Source: Saccharofermentans sp. (lineage in GTDB: Bacteria > Bacillota_A > Clostridia > Saccharofermentanales > Saccharofermentanaceae). Taken from it: a stretch of DNA of 64,000 bases. Both the position numbers and the translations under genes were made by a program. Below are positions 37,420 to 46,567 of the stretch, piece after piece. The notes under the pieces are model-generated. The model worked only from the letters and a program-made list of their open reading frames with translations, did no database searches and was not told the origin of the DNA. Numbering within the stretch: the first letter of the stretch is position 1; every line of letters starts with the position of its first letter. The DNA lies in assembly GCA_024692105.1 (NCBI GenBank), contig JAILMZ010000008.1:1-64000 (forward strand), in the 5' to 3' direction.

Positions 37420-38610
37420 ATGATTTCATCCAAGATCAAGGCTAAGCTTGCGGGTGGTTCGGCCATCCGCAAAATGTTTGAAGAAGGCAACCGTCTGAAA
37501 GCCATCTACGGTGCGGACAATGTCTATGACTTCTCGATCGGCAATCCCGACCTCGAGCCCCCGCATGAAGTATCTGATGCACTTAAAGAACTCGCTGACA
37601 ATCCAACACCGGGAATGCACGGCTATATGAGCAACAGCGGTTACGAATCAACAAGAAAGGTCGTTGCCGATAAGCGTTCCGCCGAATCCGGTCTTACTAT
37701 CGAGCCCTCTGCTGTTTGTATGACAGTAGGCGCTGCATCTGCCATGAACGATGTTCTCCATTCACTCTTGGATGACGGAGACGAAGTTATCGTCCTTGCT
37801 CCCTACTTCATGGAATACAACGGCTACATCGAGAACCACAACGGTATTCCCGTCATCGTTCAGACAGATGAGAACTTCATGCCTGTCATCAGCAGGATCA
37901 AGGATGCTATAACCGCAAAGACAAAGGCAATCATCATCAACTCACCCAACAATCCTTCCGGTGTCGTATATCCCGAGTCTCTCCTTTCCGAGCTTAACAG
38001 CATGCTCAAGGAATGCGACCACACCATCCATGTCATCTCTGACGAGCCTTATATCGACCTCGTTTATGACGGTCTCACGGTACCCTGCGCGCTTAAGTAT
38101 ATCGATAACCTCATCATCTGCTTCTCCTGGAGCAAATCGCTCTCACTTCCCGGCGAGAGAATCGGCTATACTCTCGTATCACCCAAGAATGAAGATTATG
38201 CAGACCTTACCGAAGCTATCGTCCTGTCACACAGAACGCTCGGAAGCGTTAATGCACCTGCCATCTGGCAGAAGGTCATCGAGAAATCGATCAATGCCAA
38301 AGTTGATGTTTCCAACTATGAGCACAGAAGAAATCTCCTGTATTCGAACATCATCGATGCCGGATTTGACTCAGTTAAGCCTAACGGTGCTCTATATATC
38401 TTTATGAACACGCCTAACGGCATGAGCGACGCTGACTTTGCCGCAGTCTGTGCAAAGCAGAACCTCTTGCTCGTTCCCGGTAAGTCATTCTCCTGCCCCG
38501 GTTACTGCAGACTCGCTTTCTGCGTATCCGAGACGACCATAAAGAACTCAAGGAAAGCCTTCTTCGCAGTTGCCGAAGAACTCGGCATCAATCATCGTGC
38601 TGAACTCTAA
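37420..38610 (+). CDS. PLP-dependent aminotransferase, class I/II
   Basis: A 396-residue fold-type I aminotransferase. The NSPNNPSGVVY loop, ISDEPYIDL aspartate and SWSKSLSLPGERIGY lysine motif define the active site. It resembles AspC/PatA-like enzymes that act on aspartate, alanine or aromatic acids; substrate cannot be read from sequence. It is two bases downstream of the EAL protein and therefore co-transcribed, an unusual pairing. A strong terminator follows. Confidence 0.9.
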   Translation: MISSKIKAKLAGGSAIRKMFEEGNRLKAIYGADNVYDFSIGNPDLEPPHEVSDALKELADNPTPGMHGYMSNSGYESTRKVVADKRSAESGLTIEPSAVCMTVGAASAMNDVLHSLLDDGDEVIVLAPYFMEYNGYIENHNGIPVIVQTDENFMPVISRIKDAITAKTKAIIINSPNNPSGVVYPESLLSELNSMLKECDHTIHVISDEPYIDLVYDGLTVPCALKYIDNLIICFSWSKSLSLPGERIGYTLVSPKNEDYADLTEAIVLSHRTLGSVNAPAIWQKVIEKSINAKVDVSNYEHRRNLLYSNIIDAGFDSVKPNGALYIFMNTPNGMSDADFAAVCAKQNLLLVPGKSFSCPGYCRLAFCVSETTIKNSRKAFFAVAEELGINHRAEL

Positions 38611-38633
38611 CCAAGATTTCTTGTTTGGATAAT

Positions 38634-38665
38634 GGGGGACGGAAGATTTTCCGTCCCCCTTTTTT
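38634..38665 (+). terminator. Rho-independent terminator after the aminotransferase
   Basis: An 11-bp stem (GGGGGACGGAA, 38634-38644, with its complement at 38649-38659), a 4-base loop, and a run of six T. It functions for the plus strand; read in the other direction no T-run follows. Confidence 0.93.
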
Positions 38666-38666
38666 A

Positions 38667-41600
38667 TCACTCTTCCCTCTTTTTCTTTCTTATAATCAAA
38701 GCCAAAGCAACAATACCGCCTGTCAGTGCTGATGCTCCGCCTATTACCGCATAGCGCGATATGCCTTCACCGGTCGCCGGGACTGCTTTAACAGTCAGGC
38801 TCTGTGACTTGCTTTGAAGATCTGCATGCCTGCTGACTTCAACCGTCTCCTTTTGAACCCCTGCTGCCAGTTCTGCTTCAGTAGCCACATCTTTGACGCT
38901 CTCGAAAACAACCACTACTTCACCTTCGTTAAGACCGGTCGTATCAAAGGTAACAGGAACAAGTATTGTTCCATCAGAAGAATCGGTTGTAAACTCAACA
39001 TTGTTTACAACAGGCTGTCCGTTTGCCAGGATCGCTTCACCGGTATTCTTATACAGTGTTGCTTCTATCACATAACTGTTCCCCGGAATAAGACCTGTGT
39101 AGTCAACTTTATCGACAACCGTTACAACAGAATTCATCATCACTGCTTTACCGGTCGTATTCTCTTCAGCAGAAGTCTCGAGTAAAGCTCTGATTATCGT
39201 CTGGTCTGTATCATTGATATCCTCATGCACAACCAGAAGTACATCATCATCTGTATACAGTCGCTCAAATACAACAAGATCAGTAATCTCATAAGGTATA
39301 TACACATCCTCAAATTTGACATTAACGGTACCGGAACTGCCTGCAGCTATAAATTCTGTCTTAGCAACAACGGTATTACCTTCTGTATCTTTTATCGTTT
39401 CACCCGTATTCTTATCAACCAGACAGCCGGAGACTTTATATCCGCACCCCTTTTCAAGCCCCTGGAATGAGACCTCATCATTTATCGATAAAACCTCCGA
39501 GCAAAGCATTACGGATGTGCCTGTGTCAGCATCTGAAGCAATCGTCTTGATATCAGGCATCGTAAGCGTCTGGCCTTCATCATCGATGTCTTCATGATAG
39601 TATTTGTTGCCGTCCTGATCTTCCAGAACTTCAAAAGCTACCAGAGATTCGCCTTCCAGGCTTGTGGTATCTATTGCAAATTCCACTTCCACGGTCATGA
39701 ACGCTGATGTTGCCGTGAACACCGTCTCAGATACCACTTCCTTACCGTTTGCATCTTTAAGTGCTTCTCCGGTACTTTTTAAGACCAATGTTCCCGTCAG
39801 TTTGTATGTGTCTCCCGTATTAAGTCCGGAACAAGCCACATAATCCTTGAGTTCCACCTGCTTTCCATATGACAGCATCTTGGTCTTACTCAAAGAATCA
39901 GTTGTCGTATCTGCAAGAATTGTACCTGTGATTGGAAGCGGATCACAGAAATTACCTTCCTGTGCCAATTCCTTAGCAAAGGCATTCGTTATAACGGCTG
40001 TAGACTTGTCGCAACTTACAGAAAACTCATATACGTTCTTATCACACATATATCCGTCTGGCGCCTTGGTTTCCGCCAGATAGTATTTACCTGCATCAAG
40101 GCCGTAATAGGAATAACATCCGTTACCATCATCTTTGAGTTCACCGATCTGTGACTGGCATTCTATATCTGAATACACACAGAATGAGGCGCCCGAAAGC
40201 ATATTGCCTGAATCATTTACCTTATAGACCAGAACTCCACCCGGGACATTTTCTGCATAGATCACGGTATCCGTAACAGAGAAATCATCAGAACCGGTAT
40301 CCTTCGCTTCGATAGTAAAGGCATAAGAGTTTGCCTCCGATGTAGCCTTACCATCCTTATCGCTATAGAAGTAACCTGATGGCAAGACAGTCTCTACTGC
40401 TACATAAGAACCTGCCCTGAGCACATCTGACTCATACTTCCCCGCAGAGATTTCTGTAAAAGCAGCGTTCTTCATTGTTCCGGATACTGAATCATAAGTC
40501 TGCGCAACAGGTTCATTGTCCTGATGAATTCCGTCATTATTTGTATCTTCATATATTGTGAATACTGCTCCCTGAACCGCCTCACCTGTAACAGAGTCAA
40601 ACTTATACACGACAACTTTCTCTGCATATGGTGTCTGAGAAACCGTTACGCTGACCTTAGATGCAGAATCAACGATTACCGGGATAAGATCTGCTGCTTT
40701 ATAGTATCCGTTCGGAGCTATCATCTCTTCAAGAAGATACGCACCTGATCCTGCTTCCGTTACCGTGATCACTCCGTCAAGGTCAGCATCATTTATCTCG
40801 ACATAAGAATCTGCTTCTGTTCCGTCAAGCTGACCGTTCGCGTTCTTATCCTCATAAATGCGGAATTTAACCGGGCTTCCTGAATACATCGAGATCGTAT
40901 TACCTGACCATTCATCCTGTTTCTCGATTATGATCTGCGTATTGATAAGATTGATCGCTGTAATACCTACCGTCTGATTATCGGATGAATCAGTAAGCTG
41001 AACTACCTTATAACCACCTGATTCTGCGCCGACCCAGGAACATTCGTAACCTTCCGGTATGATTTCCTTGATCTTGTACCATCCCAAAGGGAGATCTTCA
41101 AAGACTGCTTTACCGTTTGAATCAGTAACAGCAGTATCCACTAATTCAAAACTCCATGAAGGCTCCGTCCCTTTACCGCCGTAATAAAGTTCGAACTTAA
41201 GGCCGTCATCTTTATCATCTTCTGCAATCTTAGTGACCTCAATGTTTGCCTGACATCTGTCATTGCTTACCGTCTGTACAACCGAAACGCCTGATGACGC
41301 GAGTATCGTCTTATACCAATATGAGCCGTCAGCAGATGCACTGAACCCTGAAGGCACATCATATGTATACACGGCCTTGCTGTTTCCGTATGTCTTGCTG
41401 TCGGGAACCATTTCGCGAAGCTGATACTGCCCCGCAGGGATCGTAAGCACTTCCACTCCTGTATCACTTCCGGATTCCCATAAGACCTTTCCCTGACTAT
41501 CTGATGTACCTTTGGCAAGAAGGATGCTGCCTGTTTGATCCCATAATTCGAACTTGAACCCGTCTTTTGAGTCAGAAGTTTCCACGACCTGCTTTGTCAG

Positions 41601-43169
41601 GCTGATAGATGACTCTTCATTATCGTTCTGTGCCTTGAATCCATATGATGAGCCTCCGATATCACCCGTTGTAAAACTCATCATATATGTATTGTCAGAT
41701 TGTTTGGTCCAACCGCTCTGTGTATTCTTTACCTGATAAGCGATCTTATTGCCGTCATAACAATCGAACGAAGGAACGGTAAATGTCTCTTCTACCGTAT
41801 ATGCGGTATTTGCCTTAAGCGGGAAAGACGATACATTCCATACATTCCCATTCTTGTCTTTCCATACCCATTTTCCGCTTTCATAAGAATATGTTGCTAC
41901 CACATTCCCCGAACTCTTAAGTGTGAACAATGTTGTCGTTACATCGAACGAATTAGCCGTAGTCTTCTCCAGATCCAAAGAAAGAGTATCCGCCATGGGA
42001 GCACCCGGATACTTCAGGTTGCCGATAACAATGACGGATCCCGACAGCGGATAGTTAAGCAGTTTTTCCGACAGGAGAAGTTCCTCGCCGCTTCCGGTGA
42101 TCCTGTATATGCAGTAATCCATGGTACCGGACACGGTATTTGCACCGGATAATCTCATATCGACTTTATAGACAGCATTGTCCAGATACAGATATTCATC
42201 CTGAACACTTGCCAAACCGCAAGTCAGATCGACATTGTCGGATCCCGTAATAAGGACCGACGGAGCAACGGTTTCCTTTATGTAGAACGTGCCGGTAAAA
42301 TCAGAGCCTTCCTTTGTAAGTTCAAAAGGCGTGGAAAGACTTCCATTATTATTGTCATCTATGAGCTGTCCGATCTGGTTTGTCAGAGCCTGGTCGGAAT
42401 AGACATTGTAAACTGCACCTCCCAATGGCGTTCCGTCTCCGGTTACCTTATTGATCCAAAGAGTCGTATAGGCCTTTGTATCAGCCGATGTTCTGAAGCG
42501 CTGCATGTAAGTGATAGTATGTCCGACCTTACCCGTTTTGATGATATTGCTGACCGCTACCTCGCACACACCGCGCGAAGAACCCGAATGCCACATATAA
42601 GCGACACCGTCTCTGACCTCAGAGAAAATACCTATATGCAGATCATTGCCGTCCTCGCCATAAAACACAAGCAAGTCTGCCGGTTTGCAATTATTGGCAC
42701 ACCAGGCATTTATGTAATCCGGACTCATGCTTGCAGCATCGATCACTTCACTGCCGTTAACGGGATTGACTGTGCGGCCGTCTATACCCGTCGGGATCTC
42801 TCCTGCAAACAGCTTTAGGAATTCAGATACCTGCATGTTACCGTCACATGCAAGATACCCGCCGAAATCTATACTTCCGGCATCAAGCAGCACTTTGGCA
42901 ACAAACTGCGCGCAATCCATGCTTGAGTACGGAGTACCGCTGTAACTCGAAGCTGCCGAGATAATGTGAGATGTTACTTCTCCTTCGGCAGTATAAGTAA
43001 ACCACTCTTCTATATAACCGGCATTAGCGGTGAAATCATAATCATCTTTATGTACGAGCGGAGTGTAGTCCGTGGCTGCATTGACCGAATTGATACCGAT
43101 AAACCAAAACAGCATCAGAACGGAAAGAACGAAAGAGCCCGCTTTTATCTTGTTTTTGTACCTGCCCAT
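38667..43169 (-). CDS. Wall-anchored VaFE/SpaA-repeat surface protein with NlpC/P60-like N-terminal domain
   Basis: A 1500-residue secreted protein. A signal peptide (to ~residue 32) precedes a papain-like domain with a candidate Cys86 in SMDCAQF and His178 in DLHIGIF, as in NlpC/P60 peptidases. Next come several SpaA/Cna-B modules (G(A/K)YxxxE-type ends, e.g. LPLGWYKIKE), then three VaFE repeats near residues 1100-1450 (VAFEVLED, VVFERLY, VVFESVKD with HEDIxD.xQT). Such repeats form ester or isopeptide cross-links. The C-terminus has a VPATGEG sortase-like motif, hydrophobic helix and KKKREE tail. ATG 43169 is chosen because GAAGGTG precedes it by five bases. DUF5688 lies just upstream. The role is probably a cross-linked surface fibre or adhesin; the peptidase activity is unproven. 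Confidence 0.88.
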   Translation of the reverse strand: MGRYKNKIKAGSFVLSVLMLFWFIGINSVNAATDYTPLVHKDDYDFTANAGYIEEWFTYTAEGEVTSHIISAASSYSGTPYSSMDCAQFVAKVLLDAGSIDFGGYLACDGNMQVSEFLKLFAGEIPTGIDGRTVNPVNGSEVIDAASMSPDYINAWCANNCKPADLLVFYGEDGNDLHIGIFSEVRDGVAYMWHSGSSRGVCEVAVSNIIKTGKVGHTITYMQRFRTSADTKAYTTLWINKVTGDGTPLGGAVYNVYSDQALTNQIGQLIDDNNNGSLSTPFELTKEGSDFTGTFYIKETVAPSVLITGSDNVDLTCGLASVQDEYLYLDNAVYKVDMRLSGANTVSGTMDYCIYRITGSGEELLLSEKLLNYPLSGSVIVIGNLKYPGAPMADTLSLDLEKTTANSFDVTTTLFTLKSSGNVVATYSYESGKWVWKDKNGNVWNVSSFPLKANTAYTVEETFTVPSFDCYDGNKIAYQVKNTQSGWTKQSDNTYMMSFTTGDIGGSSYGFKAQNDNEESSISLTKQVVETSDSKDGFKFELWDQTGSILLAKGTSDSQGKVLWESGSDTGVEVLTIPAGQYQLREMVPDSKTYGNSKAVYTYDVPSGFSASADGSYWYKTILASSGVSVVQTVSNDRCQANIEVTKIAEDDKDDGLKFELYYGGKGTEPSWSFELVDTAVTDSNGKAVFEDLPLGWYKIKEIIPEGYECSWVGAESGGYKVVQLTDSSDNQTVGITAINLINTQIIIEKQDEWSGNTISMYSGSPVKFRIYEDKNANGQLDGTEADSYVEINDADLDGVITVTEAGSGAYLLEEMIAPNGYYKAADLIPVIVDSASKVSVTVSQTPYAEKVVVYKFDSVTGEAVQGAVFTIYEDTNNDGIHQDNEPVAQTYDSVSGTMKNAAFTEISAGKYESDVLRAGSYVAVETVLPSGYFYSDKDGKATSEANSYAFTIEAKDTGSDDFSVTDTVIYAENVPGGVLVYKVNDSGNMLSGASFCVYSDIECQSQIGELKDDGNGCYSYYGLDAGKYYLAETKAPDGYMCDKNVYEFSVSCDKSTAVITNAFAKELAQEGNFCDPLPITGTILADTTTDSLSKTKMLSYGKQVELKDYVACSGLNTGDTYKLTGTLVLKSTGEALKDANGKEVVSETVFTATSAFMTVEVEFAIDTTSLEGESLVAFEVLEDQDGNKYYHEDIDDEGQTLTMPDIKTIASDADTGTSVMLCSEVLSINDEVSFQGLEKGCGYKVSGCLVDKNTGETIKDTEGNTVVAKTEFIAAGSSGTVNVKFEDVYIPYEITDLVVFERLYTDDDVLLVVHEDINDTDQTIIRALLETSAEENTTGKAVMMNSVVTVVDKVDYTGLIPGNSYVIEATLYKNTGEAILANGQPVVNNVEFTTDSSDGTILVPVTFDTTGLNEGEVVVVFESVKDVATEAELAAGVQKETVEVSRHADLQSKSQSLTVKAVPATGEGISRYAVIGGASALTGGIVALALIIRKKKREE

Positions 43170-43192
43170 CTGATCACCTTCTTTCATTTGAT

Positions 43193-44161
43193 TCAAGATG
43201 CGACCGCATCATCGGTCTTGATCCTTTTGACGTGTCTGTTCTTGATATCAAAGAAGTACAGGCTGTCTGACAGTTTCTCCTCTTCTCTAACATGTTTCTC
43301 ATTCGTGCCGCTGATTATGCTCACCAGCTTGTTTTTGTCGGAATAAGCATTGGCAGAAAGAACAATGATCTCATGCAGCGATGACGGCAGCACATAGCAG
43401 TCTGTTCCTATCTTGTCTGCAACACGGCCGATTACTTCGGGATACAACAGAGCCGAAGATCCATAGAATTGGGCTTTGTTGGTTATCACATAAACGCATT
43501 CTTCTGCCGACATATGCTCATACTCAGGAAAAAGCTTTGATATGCTCTCTTTGGACCTTCCCGCTCCCATGATCTTCATCATCATCTCTTCGATCCTCAT
43601 ATGAACAAAAGGAAAAAGCATGCGTGTATTCGTGAGAGCTTTGTCATACAGGAACTCTTCCGTCCAATTCATTGACTGGGCAACATCGTTTGTTATGAGA
43701 AATCCCGACACTCCGCAACTGTCACACTTCGTAATCGCACGGTATACAACGCTCAGATCCTCAAAACTCCTGTGAGGACACTTTGACAACAACACCAGAT
43801 TCTCAAGAGTGTTTACAAGTTGGAACACCACCTTGTTCTGGTAGTCTTCGAATTTGGTCTCAAACAGTTCCTCCGGCAGATACTTGGCAGACTGCTCCAG
43901 GTATACTGCCTGTTTCTGCATCATGTTCTCGAAGTTTCCTGTCTCAAGATACTGTTCGTATAACCTCTCGAGATAGAAAGTCGGCATTATCATACCTTTC
44001 TTGCTCTTGTCCTTTTTCTTAGGTACGATAACGACCCCCGTAAGCATCTTATTTACCTTGGGGATCTCATGGATCTTCACTTCGCAATCCTTGTACTTGG
44101 CTGGAAGATAATCCAGAAACTCATTTAAGACTCTGTCCTTAAACTCAGTGTAGCTCAGCAT
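43193..44161 (-). CDS. DUF5688 family protein
   Basis: A 322-residue soluble protein matching the DUF5688 pattern common in Lachnospiraceae: MLSYTEFKDRV at the start, (L)KxxGVVIVPKKK, NTLENLVLL, and the YVLPSSLHEIIVL segment. Function is unknown. The ATG at 44161 has AAGGAGG nine bases upstream; longer frames start inside a terminator hairpin. It is 23 bases ahead of the surface protein, so the two are probably one operon. No signal peptide is evident, so it is likely cytoplasmic. Confidence 0.78.
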   Translation of the reverse strand: MLSYTEFKDRVLNEFLDYLPAKYKDCEVKIHEIPKVNKMLTGVVIVPKKKDKSKKGMIMPTFYLERLYEQYLETGNFENMMQKQAVYLEQSAKYLPEELFETKFEDYQNKVVFQLVNTLENLVLLSKCPHRSFEDLSVVYRAITKCDSCGVSGFLITNDVAQSMNWTEEFLYDKALTNTRMLFPFVHMRIEEMMMKIMGAGRSKESISKLFPEYEHMSAEECVYVITNKAQFYGSSALLYPEVIGRVADKIGTDCYVLPSSLHEIIVLSANAYSDKNKLVSIISGTNEKHVREEEKLSDSLYFFDIKNRHVKRIKTDDAVAS

Positions 44162-44193
44162 TTTCTTGTGCCTCCTTATATGAAAATTCGCAA

Positions 44194-44223
44194 CAAAAAA
44201 CGCACCGGTCATTTCCGGTGCGT
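44194..44223 (-). terminator. Hairpin terminator or attenuator in the DUF5688 leader
   Basis: A 9-bp stem ACGCACCGG (44200-44208) with its complement at 44215-44223, a 6-base loop, and six T on the minus strand. It lies only 33 bases before the DUF5688 start, downstream of a candidate promoter at 44244-44272. It either ends the thiN unit or attenuates the surface-protein operon. Confidence 0.85.
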
Positions 44224-44243
44224 CTATTCATTACATCAGTTTA

Positions 44244-44272
44244 ATCATATTGGCATGTACGGTCTCATTCAA
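44244..44272 (-). promoter_or_regulatory. Candidate promoter upstream of the DUF5688-surface protein operon
   Basis: TTGAAT (44267-44272) and TATGAT (44244-44249) are separated by 17 bases on the minus strand. The predicted start site lies only about 15 bases before the hairpin terminator, so transcripts would be short unless the terminator is bypassed. A minimal ATG-TAA start-stop pair lies in this short leader. Confidence 0.5.
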
Positions 44273-44352
44273 CACGCCAAAGTCTCAAAATAAGGGGGTA
44301 AAAAACAAAATTCCAAAGGCCGAAAAGCCTCAGGATGCAGCAGGCACAAGCC
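44273..44352 (-). other. Intergenic region after thiN with weak hairpins
   Basis: Between thiN and the DUF5688 promoter there are repeated AGGC/GCCT half-sites (for example 44317-44320 with 44327-44330), followed on the minus strand by a T-rich run at 44300-44309. Stems are only 4-5 bp, so this may be a weak terminator of the def-thiN unit. Nothing else is evident. Confidence 0.35.
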
Positions 44353-45006
44353 TTAGACCTTTTTCGTTACGATAACGGCAAGGCGTCCCGATTCCATCGA
44401 TATGGAGAATTCGTCGCTGCTTTGTTCTGGCTCGTTGCAGAAAGAAAAAGTCTTGCCGGCAGTAAGGTCGATTCGTTCAAGCCCGTAATACAGCCCCGTA
44501 GTGCTTACGCCGGCTGCTGCTACATCAAAACTCAGCGGGACCAGTGATACCGCAAGTCCGGACCTGCCCGTTATATCCACGGTTATGCTGTCATTGCCGT
44601 CCATCAGGTAAACACTTGTGAATCCGTCCGTAAGGACTATCCTCTCATGCAATGATGCAAAGCTTGAAGCAATCTGGATATTTCCGATAACATGGTCGAG
44701 CCTTCCGCCGCCGTCCAACGGACACACAATGGTGATGCAAGAACCCTCCGGAATACTCCTTAAAGCAATCTCGGTATCGGTCCAGTCTTTCTCGACAGGA
44801 TACTTCTCGACGGGAATGTGATTTGCATCTATATAGGCCAGACCGTCTTCTGATATGGAATCGAGATCACCGACGACTTTTTGAGGGATGATCCCGAGTC
44901 TTGCGGCAATATCCGTACCGCCGTCAGCACAGATCACCGTGCCGTCTTCAAACATTTCGGGAGATATACCGCCTATGGGACCGCCTGTGATTATGTAGTA
45001 ATGCAT
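44353..45006 (-). CDS. thiN: Thiamine pyrophosphokinase
   Basis: A 217-residue enzyme that makes thiamine diphosphate from thiamine and ATP. The ADGGTDIAARL, VGDLDSIS and TDTEIALR motifs hold the Mg and ATP contacts; a β-rich thiamine-binding half (GRSGLAVSLVPL) follows. The ATG at 45006 is preferred over 45024; it overlaps the rpe stop by 16 bases, as in other Clostridia where rsgA-rpe-thiN are linked. No THI box is seen. Confidence 0.94.
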   Translation of the reverse strand: MHYYIITGGPIGGISPEMFEDGTVICADGGTDIAARLGIIPQKVVGDLDSISEDGLAYIDANHIPVEKYPVEKDWTDTEIALRSIPEGSCITIVCPLDGGGRLDHVIGNIQIASSFASLHERIVLTDGFTSVYLMDGNDSITVDITGRSGLAVSLVPLSFDVAAAGVSTTGLYYGLERIDLTAGKTFSFCNEPEQSSDEFSISMESGRLAVIVTKKV

Positions 45007-45650
45007 TCTCCAAGCTCCGTGCAAGCCCTGGCAGGATCCTCGTGTCCGAAAACTGCGCTTCCGGTAACGAACATCCTTGCACCTGCGTCATATACTGTCT
45101 TGATGGTATCAGCATTGATACCGCCGTCGACAGAGAGCCATGCGGAAGATCCGCTCTCATCTATAGCCTTGCGAACTGCAGCGATCCTGTCCAAAGACTC
45201 AGGCATGAAGTCCTGTCCGCCGAAGCCGGGCCTTACTGTCATGACGAGCAGAAGTTCGCACTTATCGGCAAAGGGAATTATCTTCTCGATCGGGGTATCG
45301 GGATGGATGGCAACACCTGCTTCGCAGCCCAGAGCGTGGATCTTATCGATCAGGCCCAACGGGTCATCAGAGCATTCAATGTGGAAAGTAATAATGTCGG
45401 AACCCGCCTCGGCAAATGCCTCAATGTATTTCTCCGGATTCGTGATCATAAGATGCGTATAGAACTTGAGATCAGTATACTTACGGATCGACTTTATGAC
45501 GGGAAGTCCGAACGAGATATTATCAACATAGTGGCCGTCCATAACGTCGAAATGCAGATACTTCACACTGCCTTCCACCGCATTGATATCTCTCATCAAA
45601 TATCCGAAATCCGCCGCCAAAAGCGACGGTGCCAACTCATAATCCGCCAT
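44991..45650 (-). CDS. rpe: Ribulose-phosphate 3-epimerase
   Basis: A 219-residue TIM-barrel enzyme of the pentose phosphate pathway converting ribulose 5-phosphate to xylulose 5-phosphate. APSLLAADFG, HFDVMDGHYV, HLMI(T)NP, VRPGFGGQ and VDGGIN cover the metal and phosphate sites. Its start coincides with the last base of rsgA, so they are coupled. Confidence 0.97.
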   Translation of the reverse strand: MADYELAPSLLAADFGYLMRDINAVEGSVKYLHFDVMDGHYVDNISFGLPVIKSIRKYTDLKFYTHLMITNPEKYIEAFAEAGSDIITFHIECSDDPLGLIDKIHALGCEAGVAIHPDTPIEKIIPFADKCELLLVMTVRPGFGGQDFMPESLDRIAAVRKAIDESGSSAWLSVDGGINADTIKTVYDAGARMFVTGSAVFGHEDPARACTELGECITT

Positions 45651-46567
45651 CAGGCTTTCCTCCGCTTGTAATTGTTACGTTCATTATATAACTCTTCGCT
45701 GAACTCGCGGTATCGATTATACCGCTCTTCGCTGATCTGTCCCATAGAAAGTGCATCCCTTACGACACAACCTTCTTCCTTGATGTGTCTGCAGTCGTCG
45801 TACTTACACTTGCCGGCAAACTTGTATATCTCCGGATATCCCGCAGGGACTTCCCTGTAACCGATACCCAATTGCAGCAGAGACAGAGAAGTAAAACCGG
45901 GAGTATCCGTAATAAACCCGTCTCCGAAATCTATCAGCTCGACATGCCTTGTCGTATGCCTTCCACGCTTGAGTTTCTTGGAAATGCTGCCGACTTCCAT
46001 ATGTTCTTTGCCGATTATCCTGTTGCAGAGAGTGCTCTTGCCGACGCCGGAAGGACCTGCGAAAGCAGCGATCCCGCTGCCTGTAACGGACTCGAGATCT
46101 TCTTTGGTTACGGGCGAATCCTTGGAAGAGACAAATACCTTATAACCGCACTCTGAATACGCATCATAGTATTTTGCCGCCGCTTCCTTACCGAGATCTT
46201 CCTTGGTAAAGATAATGAGCGGTGTTATATCAAGGTTTGCACAGATAATGAGAAGCTTATCAAGGAGCTTGAGATCAGGCTCGGGATCCGTGACCGAGAA
46301 TGTCAGGATCAGATAATCGACATTCGCCACAGGAGGTCTTACAAGGTTGTTCTTCCTCGGAAGGATCTTGGTAATGACATACGGAAGATCCGGATCGCCG
46401 GAAGGTTCGATAGTTACCCTGTCTCCTGCCTGGGGAACGATATTGCCGAGACGGAGACCGCCTCTTATCTGGCAGGCTGCCCTATCCTTGCCGCCGTCGA
46501 TGCGGACGCTGTATGCGCCGCCGACTCCCTTGGTAATTACTCCTTGAACAGTTTCAGACACAGGCAC
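45650..46567 (-). CDS. rsgA: Ribosome small subunit-dependent GTPase A
   Basis: A 305-residue circularly permuted GTPase that helps 30S maturation. It has an N-terminal OB domain, an IFTKEDLG (G4-type) region ahead of the P-loop AGPSGVGKSTL, then the FITDTPGF (G3) and a zinc knuckle Cys..CRH..C (CKYDDCRHIKEEGC). The start is a GTG at 46567 immediately after the prkC stop with no clear Shine-Dalgarno, so translation depends on coupling. The gene next to prkC and rpe is a typical Firmicutes order. Confidence 0.96.
   Translation of the reverse strand: MPVSETVQGVITKGVGGAYSVRIDGGKDRAACQIRGGLRLGNIVPQAGDRVTIEPSGDPDLPYVITKILPRKNNLVRPPVANVDYLILTFSVTDPEPDLKLLDKLLIICANLDITPLIIFTKEDLGKEAAAKYYDAYSECGYKVFVSSKDSPVTKEDLESVTGSGIAAFAGPSGVGKSTLCNRIIGKEHMEVGSISKKLKRGRHTTRHVELIDFGDGFITDTPGFTSLSLLQLGIGYREVPAGYPEIYKFAGKCKYDDCRHIKEEGCVVRDALSMGQISEERYNRYREFSEELYNERNNYKRRKA

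Noticed and set aside
44162..44212. Longer DUF5688 start codons within the hairpin
   Set aside because: They lie inside the terminator stem and lack a ribosome-binding site; AAGGAGG supports 44161.
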